Below the pieces are notes generated by a model that was not told the DNA's origin, did not search any database, and saw only the letters and a list, made by a program, of their open reading frames with translations. The translations under genes were made by a program, and so were the position numbers. A stretch of 38,026 nt of DNA from Alphaproteobacteria bacterium (lineage in GTDB: Bacteria; Pseudomonadota; Alphaproteobacteria; UBA8366; Aestuariispiraceae), in the NCBI GenBank assembly GCA_006844765.1, contig SPJV01000019.1, positions 1 through 38,026 on the forward strand. Direction: 5' to 3'. This document shows positions 1-7,010 of the stretch, in pieces; the first letter of the stretch is position 1, and every line of letters starts with the position of its first letter.

Positions 1-1
1 C

Positions 2-1882
2 ATGACGGACCGCACTGTCATCCAATGGGACAAGGATGACCTCGACGCCCTGGGGCTGCTGAAGGTCGATGTACTGGCGCTTGGTATGTTGAGCTGTGTG
101 CGCAAGGGCTTCGAATTGCTGCGACAACATTATGGGCGCAATTACGACCTGGCCACCATCCCGCCGGAGGACAGCGCGACTTATGATATGTTGTGTCGTG
201 CAGACAGCCTTGGTGTCTTCCAGGTTGAAAGCCGCGCACAGATGTCCTTTCTGCCGCGCATGAAACCCCGGAATTTCTATGATCTGGTGATTGAAGTCGC
301 CATCGTCCGGCCGGGTCCCATTCAGGGTGATATGGTGCATCCCTATCTGCGCCGCCGTAATAAGGAAGAGGTGGTTGAGTTTCCCTCTGATGAGTTAAGA
401 CAAGTTTTGGGGAAAACCCTTGGGGTGCCGCTGTTCCAGGAGCAGGCGATGAAGGTCGCGATTGTCGCCGCCGGCTTCTCCCCGGCAGAGGCGGATAAGC
501 TGCGCCGCGCCATGGCCACCTTTCGCAAGACCGGGCAGATTCACAGCTTCCGGGAAAAGATGGTGTCAGGCATGGTCGCGCGCGGTTATGACAGTGACTT
601 CGCCGAACGCTGTTTTCGCCAAATCGAAGGCTTCGGGGAATATGGTTTTCCGGAAAGTCATGCCGCCAGTTTTGCGCTGTTGGTCTATGTCTCCGCCTGG
701 ATGAAGTGCCATTATCCTGCGGCCTTTGCCTGTGCTTTGCTGAATTCCCAGCCGATGGGATTTTACGCACCGGCGCAGATCGTGCGGGACGCCGGGGATC
801 ATGGGGTGGAGGTCCGCCCGGCGGATGTCACCTTCTCCGACTGGGATTGCACGCTGGAAGCCGGCGCGCGCGGCTATGCGCTGCGATTGGGACTGCGCCA
901 GATCAAGGGGGTCCGGCAGGAAGAAGGCGAATGGGTCGTCGCCGCACGGGGCAATGGTTATGGCTCCTCAAGTGATATCTGGCGCCGAGCCGGGGTGGGG
1001 CGTCAGACTTTGGAAGCCCTGGCCCGTGCCGATGCCTTTGCCTCGCTTGGCCTGACACGGCGGCAGGCGCTTTGGGCGGTGCGGGGCGTGGTGCCGGAAG
1101 TAAAGGCGGCGTCCCGCCCGCTTCCGCTCTTCGAAGCAGCGGGGGAACCGGATCGCGGCGTTGATCCTACCGTTCTGCTGCCGGAACCCACGCTCTCTGA
1201 AGAGGTGGTGGCGGATTATTCCAGCCTGCGGCTCAGTTTGAAGGCGCACCCAATGGCGCTATTGCGGGCGCGCGCTGATGCTCCGTTGCAGGCGGATGTC
1301 CCGGCGGAAGCTTTTCTGGATATCAAGCCGGGGCGGAAGATTGATGTCTCCGGTCTCGTCCTGGTGCGCCAACGGCCCGGCAGTGCCAAGGGGGTCATCT
1401 TCGCAACGCTGGAAGATGAGACCGGGGTTTCCAACATCGTGATCTGGTCGGATACATTTGAACGGTTCCGCCGTCAGGTCCTGGCCTCGCGGTTGATGCG
1501 GGTGACTGGAGAATTACAGCGGGAAGGGATCGTCATTCACATCATCGCGGAAAAAGTGGAAGACCGCTCCGACCTGCTGGACAGCCTCGCCGATCCTGAT
1601 GCGGGTATCGCCCCTGTCGATGCGGCGATGCCCGTTGATGAGGCCCGTCATCCGGTTTCTGCTTATTCCACCCCGGCCTATGCCGCCCCTTCAGCGCCGC
1701 CCAGTGTGCCGCCCAATGCTCCCCCCAATGCGCCTTTAGCAGCATCACCACATCCGGCGATCTCCCCTGATCCTCATAGGGGCGCTGGGTATCGACCGAT
1801 GAAGACAGTATCTACTGCCCCCACCAAACCTGTTCCCAGGGCTCGTCATCCCCGAGATCAGGCAAAACGGATTATTCCGTAA
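2..1882 (+). CDS. dnaE2: Error-prone DNA polymerase DnaE2 (ImuC), 3' part
   Basis: C-terminal 626 residues of a C-family DNA polymerase III alpha-like protein; the PHP domain and the true start lie left of the window, so the Met at position 2 is internal. Recognisable blocks are KVDVLALGMLS, the RPGPIQGDMVHPYLRRR polymerase block near residue 103, VPLFQEQAMKVA, and PESHAASFALLVYVSAWMK, which is typical of DnaE2. An OB-fold follows at about residues 445-525 (LVLVRQRPGSAKGVIF to GIVIHII). DnaE2 works with ImuA/ImuB in damage-induced mutagenic translesion synthesis; those genes are not visible here and may lie upstream. The tail is odd: a Pro/Ala-rich linker (about residues 555-600) precedes a shortened ending, ARHPRDQAKRIIP, where many relatives carry a longer basic tail. 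Family assignment is firm. Confidence 0.95.
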   Translation: MTDRTVIQWDKDDLDALGLLKVDVLALGMLSCVRKGFELLRQHYGRNYDLATIPPEDSATYDMLCRADSLGVFQVESRAQMSFLPRMKPRNFYDLVIEVAIVRPGPIQGDMVHPYLRRRNKEEVVEFPSDELRQVLGKTLGVPLFQEQAMKVAIVAAGFSPAEADKLRRAMATFRKTGQIHSFREKMVSGMVARGYDSDFAERCFRQIEGFGEYGFPESHAASFALLVYVSAWMKCHYPAAFACALLNSQPMGFYAPAQIVRDAGDHGVEVRPADVTFSDWDCTLEAGARGYALRLGLRQIKGVRQEEGEWVVAARGNGYGSSSDIWRRAGVGRQTLEALARADAFASLGLTRRQALWAVRGVVPEVKAASRPLPLFEAAGEPDRGVDPTVLLPEPTLSEEVVADYSSLRLSLKAHPMALLRARADAPLQADVPAEAFLDIKPGRKIDVSGLVLVRQRPGSAKGVIFATLEDETGVSNIVIWSDTFERFRRQVLASRLMRVTGELQREGIVIHIIAEKVEDRSDLLDSLADPDAGIAPVDAAMPVDEARHPVSAYSTPAYAAPSAPPSVPPNAPPNAPLAASPHPAISPDPHRGAGYRPMKTVSTAPTKPVPRARHPRDQAKRIIP

Positions 1883-1903
1883 GAGGCTGCATCGAGCCTC
1901 TTA
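1880..1903 (+). terminator. Hairpin overlapping the dnaE2 stop codon
   Basis: A perfect 9-bp stem (TAAGAGGCT / AGCCTCTTA) encloses a 6-base loop, GCATCG. The left arm begins with the TAA stop of dnaE2. No T-tract follows, so it may be a weak terminator or a 3'-end stabilising hairpin rather than a classical intrinsic terminator. Confidence 0.45.
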
Positions 1904-1998
1904 GTACACTTGCACGCGCGGCGATCAAAGATCAGCATAGATACCGAATTCTTCCTTGGGGGGAGCGCCAGGGAAGATCGTCAGAAGAAGGAAAAATA

Positions 1999-3438
1999 AT
2001 GGGCGACGACACATTCTGGACATTAAGCGCTGTTGAGGCCGTGAAGGCTTTGAAGGCAGGTGAGGTTTCTCCCCGAGACGCGGTCGAGGCCGCAATCGCG
2101 CGTATCGAGGCGGTAGATGGCGCCGTAAACGCCTTGCCGATCCATTGCTTTGAGCGCGCCTTGGACCAGGCCGAGAGGTTGGATCGAACTGATCCCGAGG
2201 CATTCGGCCCGCGTGGTCTGGCCGGTCTGCCGATTGCGGTGAAGGACTATAATGATGTCGGCGGGGTGCGGACGACCTATGGCTCGCCGATCTTTGCCGG
2301 CAATGTGCCAGCCCGATCAGACGCCACTGTCGCGCAACTGGAGCGACGCGGGGCCCTTCCCATTGCGAAGTCCAATGTGCCGGAATGGGCCGGCGGCCAC
2401 ACCTTTAACCCGGTCAATGGGATCACCGGCAATCCCTGGGATCTGTCGCGCAGTGCCGGCGGGTCTTCCGGTGGCTCGGCCGCAGCGCTTGCCAGCGGGC
2501 AGGTCGCGCTTGCTACCGGCAATGATCTCGGCGGCAGTCTCCGGACACCGGCGGGGCTCAATGGTGTTGTCGGCATGCGGCCCAGCCCGGGGGTCGTTCC
2601 ACGGGGCCAAAGGCTTCAGGCTTTTGATACGCTCTGGGTTGAGGGGCCGATGGCGCGGACGGTGCGGGATGTTGCGCTGATGCTGGATGCAGGTGCTGGT
2701 TTCTCGCCAGAAGATCCGCTTTCTTTCGATCCGCCGGCGGAGACATTTCAGGCGGCACTGGACCGCCCCGCCGGCCCGATCCGGATTGGCTTCAGCCCGG
2801 ATCTCGGCATTGTTCCGGTGGCCGCCGACGTTCGCGATGTTGCGGGCAAAGCCGTCGCTGCCCTGACATCCGCCGGCTATGATGTAACCGATGACACCCC
2901 CGACTTCACCGGCGTTCTTTCTGCCTTCCAGACACTACGGGGCGTGCTGCTCGGCACCATGATGGGGGATCTGTTGGCCCAGCATCGTGACGCGATCCAC
3001 GAGGATATCATCGGCAATGTAGAGCGCGGCTATCAGGTGACGCCGGACAGCCTGTTCGCGGCGGAGCGGAGCCGATGGCACCTTGCCCAGCGGATGTCGG
3101 CTTTCTTTGAGACCCATGACATGCTGATCTGCCCGTCCGCCTCTATCGCCGCCTTCCCGGGGGATTGGCGTTATGTGACGGAGATCGATGGACAGCCTTG
3201 CGAGACCTATATCGACTGGTTCGCGATCACCTTCGCCATCACCATGACCGCCTGCCCCGTCATTGCCTTGCCCTGCGGTGTCACCCCGGATGGATTGCCC
3301 GTAGGCCTGCAACTGGTCGGCCGACCAAGAGGAGAAGCCGACCTTCTGCGCAACGCGGCGGCGATAGAGGATGCCCTGAACCTTCCCACCAAAACCCCCA
3401 TCAACCCCCGCGGAACCCGCGCGGCGATGCCGGATTAA
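1999..3438 (+). CDS. Amidase-signature family hydrolase
   Basis: A 479-residue member of the amidase signature (AS) family, which hydrolyses carboxamides through a Lys-cisSer-Ser triad. The catalytic lysine is K82 in PIAVKDYNDVGG. The cis-serine is S156 in GGSSGGSAAALASG, and the nucleophile is S180 in NDLGGSLRTP. The length is normal for the family and there is no signal peptide, so a cytoplasmic enzyme is expected. The start has a good purine-rich SD (GAAGAAGGAAAAATA before ATG). AS enzymes range from GatA to acetamidase, and the substrate cannot be told from sequence. GatA is unlikely because gatC/gatB are not adjacent. It stands alone between dnaE2 and an intergenic gap. Confidence 0.9.
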   Translation: MGDDTFWTLSAVEAVKALKAGEVSPRDAVEAAIARIEAVDGAVNALPIHCFERALDQAERLDRTDPEAFGPRGLAGLPIAVKDYNDVGGVRTTYGSPIFAGNVPARSDATVAQLERRGALPIAKSNVPEWAGGHTFNPVNGITGNPWDLSRSAGGSSGGSAAALASGQVALATGNDLGGSLRTPAGLNGVVGMRPSPGVVPRGQRLQAFDTLWVEGPMARTVRDVALMLDAGAGFSPEDPLSFDPPAETFQAALDRPAGPIRIGFSPDLGIVPVAADVRDVAGKAVAALTSAGYDVTDDTPDFTGVLSAFQTLRGVLLGTMMGDLLAQHRDAIHEDIIGNVERGYQVTPDSLFAAERSRWHLAQRMSAFFETHDMLICPSASIAAFPGDWRYVTEIDGQPCETYIDWFAITFAITMTACPVIALPCGVTPDGLPVGLQLVGRPRGEADLLRNAAAIEDALNLPTKTPINPRGTRAAMPD

Positions 3439-3894
3439 GGGGATAGGATTGTAGGGGAGCGTGGCGCGGCAGGGCTAAGCCCGAAAATAATGGGCTGCCT
3501 GGATATGTCTGAATTGGCTCAATTTTAAGGAGGGCAGGACAGGCGGTTGATCGTATTTGTCAGCTTGGGGGTGTCACTAAGTTCTTTGCTTGGGGTAAAG
3601 AGAACCTCTTTATAGAATACGCGATATTGCGCTATCGACGGGTTTCTAAAGACCGGCATGGTCATCGGAGCGGGTACATTAAAAGATGACGATAGGAGTT
3701 GTTTGATGAGTGCCTCTACCTCGAAACTTCGCGTGATGCTCGCGCCGGTAATCCTATCGCTTTTTTTCATTCTGTTTACGGCTCATTCAGCCGCTTCAGA
3801 GACCAACCCGGCGGTGACCTTATGCGATTTTGTAATCCTATGACCGCGCCCGCAAACGACCTATCGCGGATTTGACGGGGTGCACTTTATTGCT
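3439..3894. other. Intergenic region, mostly without recognisable features
   Basis: This 456-base stretch lies between the amidase and the 3' end of the NTF2-like gene on the opposite strand. It is more AT-rich in its centre (about 3520-3700) than the flanking genes. The only candidate gene is a short secreted-looking ORF at 3706-3843, listed separately. I see no tRNA, no convincing terminator and no repeat. Confidence 0.5.
3706..3843 (+). CDS. Possible short exported peptide or gene remnant
   Basis: A 45-residue ORF begins at an ATG preceded by AGGAG with 7-base spacing. The translation has a signal-peptide shape: basic start (SKLR), hydrophobic core (VILSLFFILFT), then AHSAAS as a possible signal-peptidase site. 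Only about 15 residues follow before the stop, too few for a folded domain. It may be the 5' remnant of a lost secreted gene or a chance ORF. I recognise no family. Confidence 0.25.
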   Translation: MSASTSKLRVMLAPVILSLFFILFTAHSAASETNPAVTLCDFVIL

Positions 3895-4311
3895 TCAGGC
3901 CCATCCGAGCTGTTTCAGCGTGTGTCCGTCGTTCCAGATTTTGGTCATATGACTGATTTTGTCGCCGTCGAACTTGATGGCATAGACATAGTCGACGACG
4001 GCTTTTTGGCCGGTGGGGGGTGGCGCGCCTTCGCCTTCACCGGTGTTTGACCCCGAGACCACGCTTTGCACAACCACCGTGCTGCGCGCTACATCTGTGG
4101 CCGCCGCATGAATTTCATACGTCAAATCAGGAATCGGGCCCAGAAGCCACGCGGTCCATCCAGTATAACCCTCAACCGTTGTAATTGTTGCCAGCGCGTC
4201 CGCTTGGCACGAAAACGTTGCGCCGTCGTGACACCATTGCTGACAGACGCTCCATCCTTTGCCCGTCTCACAGGCATCGAAAAAGGCCAGTGTGGTTTCG
4301 TAAATGGACAT
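3895..4311 (-). CDS. NTF2-like / SnoaL-like superfamily protein
   Basis: A 138-residue protein with the layout of the NTF2-like (SnoaL, DUF4440-type) cone-shaped alpha+beta fold: an N-terminal helix (MSIYETTLAFFDACETGKGW), a pocket strand around DGATFSC, a central tryptophan block (GWTAWL) and a C-terminal sheet ending KISHMTKIWNDG. Such proteins serve as small isomerases, hydrolases, cyclases or ligand-binding proteins, so no reaction can be assigned. The start has an SD (GAGAGG, 7-base spacing). It lies 143 bases downstream of a tetR-type gene on the same strand. A near-palindromic operator 64 bases upstream of its ATG matches one in front of that regulator, so control by it is likely. Confidence 0.8.
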   Translation of the reverse strand: MSIYETTLAFFDACETGKGWSVCQQWCHDGATFSCQADALATITTVEGYTGWTAWLLGPIPDLTYEIHAAATDVARSTVVVQSVVSGSNTGEGEGAPPPTGQKAVVDYVYAIKFDGDKISHMTKIWNDGHTLKQLGWA

Positions 4312-4374
4312 AATAGACCTCTCAATATGAGTTGTTCTGGAATCACCACTCCATCTGAGTGGCGAATGAGCCGA

Positions 4375-4398
4375 ATTATAAAACGATCATTTTATAAT
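4375..4398. promoter_or_regulatory. Palindromic operator upstream of the NTF2-like gene
   Basis: The arms ATTATAAAA and TTTTATAAT are perfect inverted repeats around a 6-base centre, CGATCA. Over 21 bases (4378-4398) it matches the site in front of the tetR-type gene (5042-5062) at 19 positions. The size, symmetry and placement between the regulator and its downstream gene suit a TetR-dimer operator. Confidence 0.65.
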
Positions 4399-4446
4399 GT
4401 CTATTGTTAAATATTCTCAAGCTGCCGGGGCGTGGCTGTCACCTAT

Positions 4447-4462
4447 GGGACTGTTCAGTCCC
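4447..4462 (-). terminator. Hairpin overlapping the tetR-type stop codon
   Basis: GGGACTG and CAGTCCC form a perfect inverted repeat around TT (6-bp stem with a tetraloop in practice). It spans the stop codon of the regulator (4455-4457). No T-run follows on the minus strand, so termination would be weak. It could separate the regulator from the independently operated NTF2-like gene. Confidence 0.35.
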
Positions 4463-5033
4463 GCAGTGCGTTTAGAATAACGTCGTAAAGATTTGGAATG
4501 GTGGATTTCTTGTCGGCGTGACGGCCATACAGAACCAAGCCATGTACGGAACACATGATGAAGCTTGCCAATGCAGCTGGGTCCTTGTTGGCTGGAATGT
4601 CGCCATCCGATTGCGCGTTCCCAAGTGCGGTTGCCAGCAGGCCTTCCATCTCTTCGCAAAACTCATTGATTTGGCTGGCCGCCTGTCGACTGATGGTGTG
4701 TGTTTGGGCCAGATGGTTCATCATCAAACAGCCCTTATACGTCCCAGACGCCGCGCCATTGATAACGTTTTCGAGAAACGCCTTAATCCCCTCGATATTC
4801 GGCTTCTGAGTAAGAACTTGTATGCGCGGGCCCATTATGGTCACCCGGTAGTACTTCAGGGCTTCTTCAAATAGGCCATCTTTGTCACCGAACTCCTTGT
4901 ACATACTTGCGGTGTTCAGTCCGGTTGCCTGGACAATGTCGGTCATGGAACTTGCGCGATAGCCCTGCTGCCAAAACAGATCTACCGCTTTGGTCAGGAC
5001 GTCTTCGCGCGTGTATTCTTTCGTTCGAGCCAT
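4455..5033 (-). CDS. TetR/AcrR-family transcriptional regulator
   Basis: A 192-residue TetR-family protein. Residues 1-50 hold the helix-turn-helix domain: ARTKEYTREDVLTKAVDLFW, then GYRASSMTDIVQATGLN and the recognition-helix region TASMYKEFGDKDGLFEEAL. The C-terminal ligand-binding domain carries KGCLMMNHLAQ and later PAALASFIMCSVHGLVLYGR, a layout seen in YxaF/LmrA-like and AcrR-like repressors. Autoregulation is likely because a 21-base site 9 bases upstream of its ATG nearly copies the palindrome upstream of the NTF2-like gene. The SD is poor (TTAGG close to ATG) and abuts the operator, so repressor binding would block both promoter and ribosome access. The ligand is unknown. Confidence 0.9.
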   Translation of the reverse strand: MARTKEYTREDVLTKAVDLFWQQGYRASSMTDIVQATGLNTASMYKEFGDKDGLFEEALKYYRVTIMGPRIQVLTQKPNIEGIKAFLENVINGAASGTYKGCLMMNHLAQTHTISRQAASQINEFCEEMEGLLATALGNAQSDGDIPANKDPAALASFIMCSVHGLVLYGRHADKKSTIPNLYDVILNALRD

Positions 5034-5041
5034 AGCCTAAA

Positions 5042-5062
5042 ATAAAACGAACATTTCATAAT
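5042..5062. promoter_or_regulatory. Operator in front of the tetR-type gene
   Basis: This 21-base site (left half ATAAAACGA, right half CATTTCATAAT) differs from the palindrome at 4378-4398 at only two positions. It ends 9 bases upstream of the regulator's ATG. The duplication of such a specific site in front of a regulator and its neighbour indicates autoregulation plus control of the downstream gene. Confidence 0.6.
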
Positions 5063-5163
5063 TTCAACGCGCGACCACATTTGGGCTAGTAACAAGATCG
5101 TGGGCCTTGGGGTTCTGGCCTGAGGTCTTGGGAGACAACATTTTTTCCCGCTTTCGGAAGAGC

Positions 5164-5209
5164 AAAGGGGGCACAGCGGTGACCGGATTGGTCGGGCTGC
5201 GCCCCCTTT
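5164..5209 (-). terminator. Strong hairpin after the ALS-like gene
   Basis: AAAGGGGGCACAGC (5164-5177) pairs with GCTGCGCCCCCTTT (5196-5209) across 14 positions with one mismatch and an 18-base loop. It lies 39 bases beyond the stop of the ALS-like gene and reads as its terminator on the minus strand. The terminal run of T is only three bases. A smaller hairpin (AGAGC-GAT-GCTCT) lies just before it. Confidence 0.6.
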
Positions 5210-5247
5210 ATGATAAGAGCGATGCTCTAAATTATGTCTGACGGCGC

Positions 5248-6912
5248 TTACATCGCGACGGAGACATTCCCCAGGCGGTCGGTTAGTTTCATGTTTTCGG
5301 CGTAGTCGACCGGGACGGCGATCAGGGCTGGGCCTTCTTGTTGGAAGGCTTCTTCCAGCGCAGGCACGATGTCCGAGGCCTTGTCGATGGTGCGACCCCA
5401 CATGCCGAAGCTTTCGGCCATTTTGGCGAAGTCCGGGTTGCCAAATTGCAGGTCGGAGTGCTTGCCGTTGAAGCCGTTCTGCTGCTTCCACTTGATCAGG
5501 CCATATTCGCCATCGCACCAGACCATGGCGACGATGTTGATTTTGCGGCGTACGGCGGTTTCAAGCTCCTGAACATTCATCATGAAGCCGGCATCACCGG
5601 AGATCGACAGTACCTTACGATCCGGGAAGGCCATCTTGGCGCCGATGGAGCCCGGCATGGCGAAACCCATGGTGCAGAAACCGTTGGAGATCAGGCAGGT
5701 ATTGGGCTCCAGGCATTGATAGTAGCGGGAAATCCACATTTTGTGGGCCCCCACATCCGACAAGAGGATATCCTCTGCGCCCATGACCTGACGGACATCC
5801 CACAGGATCTTCTGTGGTTTGACCGGGCAGGCCTGATCGTCTTTTTCCGCCGCGAAATCTTCGGTCATGATATCGCGCAGCTTCTTGCGGCTGCCGATAT
5901 CGAAGAGCGGCAGCTTGTCGCCATACATATCGTTCAGCTTCTCATTCAGCTGCCAAAGTGCATCGGCCAGATCCGCAACGATCTCGACGGTCGCCGGATA
6001 GTCACGATCAACCTCCGCCGGCCAGAAGTCGATATGAATGATCTTGGTCGTATCCTTGTTGGTGCGGTTCCAGGCAGCCGGTGCGTACTCCACCAGGTCA
6101 TAGCCACAAGAAATTACCAGATCCGCATCATCAAAGGCGAGGTTGTTATAGTCGCCTGAACCCAGACCCATGGTGTAGAGGCAGTATTCGCTGTCCATCG
6201 GGACGGCGCCCTTGCCCATGAAGGTGTTAACCACACCGATCCCGGTCTTTTGTGCAAGGCGTTCCAGCTGTTGCGCCGCGCGCTTCCGGATGGAGCCGTT
6301 CCCGGCGAGGATGATCGGGTTTTTGGCTTCCCCGATCAGCTTGGCGGCTTCCGCGATGGCCTTATGGTCGGCAGCGGGACGGCGTACTTTCATCGGCGGC
6401 ATCGGGACATCGTCGATCTGTTGTTTGGCGACATCTTCCGGCAGTTCGATCACGGTCACGCCAGGCTTTTCAGTCTCAGCGATTTTGAAGGCCTTGCGGA
6501 CGACTTCGGTGATGTTCTTCGCAGCAACGATGGTCTGAGACCATTTGGAGATCGGCTTCATCATCGCCACCGAATCCATATTCTGGTGGCTTTCCTTGTG
6601 CAGACGGCTGGTTGAGCCCTGCCCGATGATGGCGACGACCGGTGCCCGGTCCATATTGGCATCCGCCAGACCGGTGACCAGGTTGGTTGCCCCCGGACCA
6701 AGCGTTGCAAGACATACGCCCGCTTTACCCGTCAACCGGCCATAGGCATCGGCGGCGAAGGCGGCGGCTTGCTCATGCCGGCACAATACGAAATCGATTT
6801 TGGAATCCAGCAGCGAGATCATGGTGTCGGCGTTTTCCTCGCCCGGCACGCCGAAGATCCGCTCGACCCCTTCTTCCTCTAGGCATTTCACAAAAAGATC
6901 AGATGCTTTCAT
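5248..6912 (-). CDS. Thiamine-diphosphate enzyme, AlsS-type acetolactate synthase
   Basis: A 554-residue ThDP-dependent enzyme with N-terminal pyrimidine-binding, central and C-terminal PP-binding domains. E47 in RHEQAAAFAADAYGRLTG is the conserved cofactor-activating glutamate, and the ThDP/Mg motif begins at SGDAGFMMN. It resembles the catabolic, FAD-independent AlsS group: the central domain reads SCGYDLVEYAPAAWN where anabolic IlvB proteins have an FAD-binding RFDDR segment, and the C-terminal blocks MWISRYYQ and PVDYAENMKL are AlsS-like. AlsS condenses two pyruvates to acetolactate, but relatives decarboxylate other 2-oxo acids. No alsD or ilvH lies nearby. It follows the aldehyde dehydrogenase gene by 98 bases, so a decarboxylation/aldehyde-oxidation pair is also possible. 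SD: AGGGGGA. Confidence 0.85.
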   Translation of the reverse strand: MKASDLFVKCLEEEGVERIFGVPGEENADTMISLLDSKIDFVLCRHEQAAAFAADAYGRLTGKAGVCLATLGPGATNLVTGLADANMDRAPVVAIIGQGSTSRLHKESHQNMDSVAMMKPISKWSQTIVAAKNITEVVRKAFKIAETEKPGVTVIELPEDVAKQQIDDVPMPPMKVRRPAADHKAIAEAAKLIGEAKNPIILAGNGSIRKRAAQQLERLAQKTGIGVVNTFMGKGAVPMDSEYCLYTMGLGSGDYNNLAFDDADLVISCGYDLVEYAPAAWNRTNKDTTKIIHIDFWPAEVDRDYPATVEIVADLADALWQLNEKLNDMYGDKLPLFDIGSRKKLRDIMTEDFAAEKDDQACPVKPQKILWDVRQVMGAEDILLSDVGAHKMWISRYYQCLEPNTCLISNGFCTMGFAMPGSIGAKMAFPDRKVLSISGDAGFMMNVQELETAVRRKINIVAMVWCDGEYGLIKWKQQNGFNGKHSDLQFGNPDFAKMAESFGMWGRTIDKASDIVPALEEAFQQEGPALIAVPVDYAENMKLTDRLGNVSVAM

Positions 6913-7010
6913 GGTACTTCCCCCTTAGGTGCTCCCAAACTGAAGACTATTGATAACTGTTTCTATCTGTTTCCGTCATCCCCGCCACCCAGACGGGAAT
7001 AGGACGGTAT

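Noticed and set aside
3525..3770. Minus-strand ORF (81 codons) in the left intergenic gap
   Set aside because: No SD at the start, no recognisable motif, and it overlaps a better SD-led candidate on the other strand.
5338..6159. Long plus-strand ORF (273 codons) inside the ALS-like gene
   Set aside because: It is antisense to a well-supported ThDP enzyme with all motifs. It has no SD, and its composition reflects GC-rich codon bias on the opposite strand.
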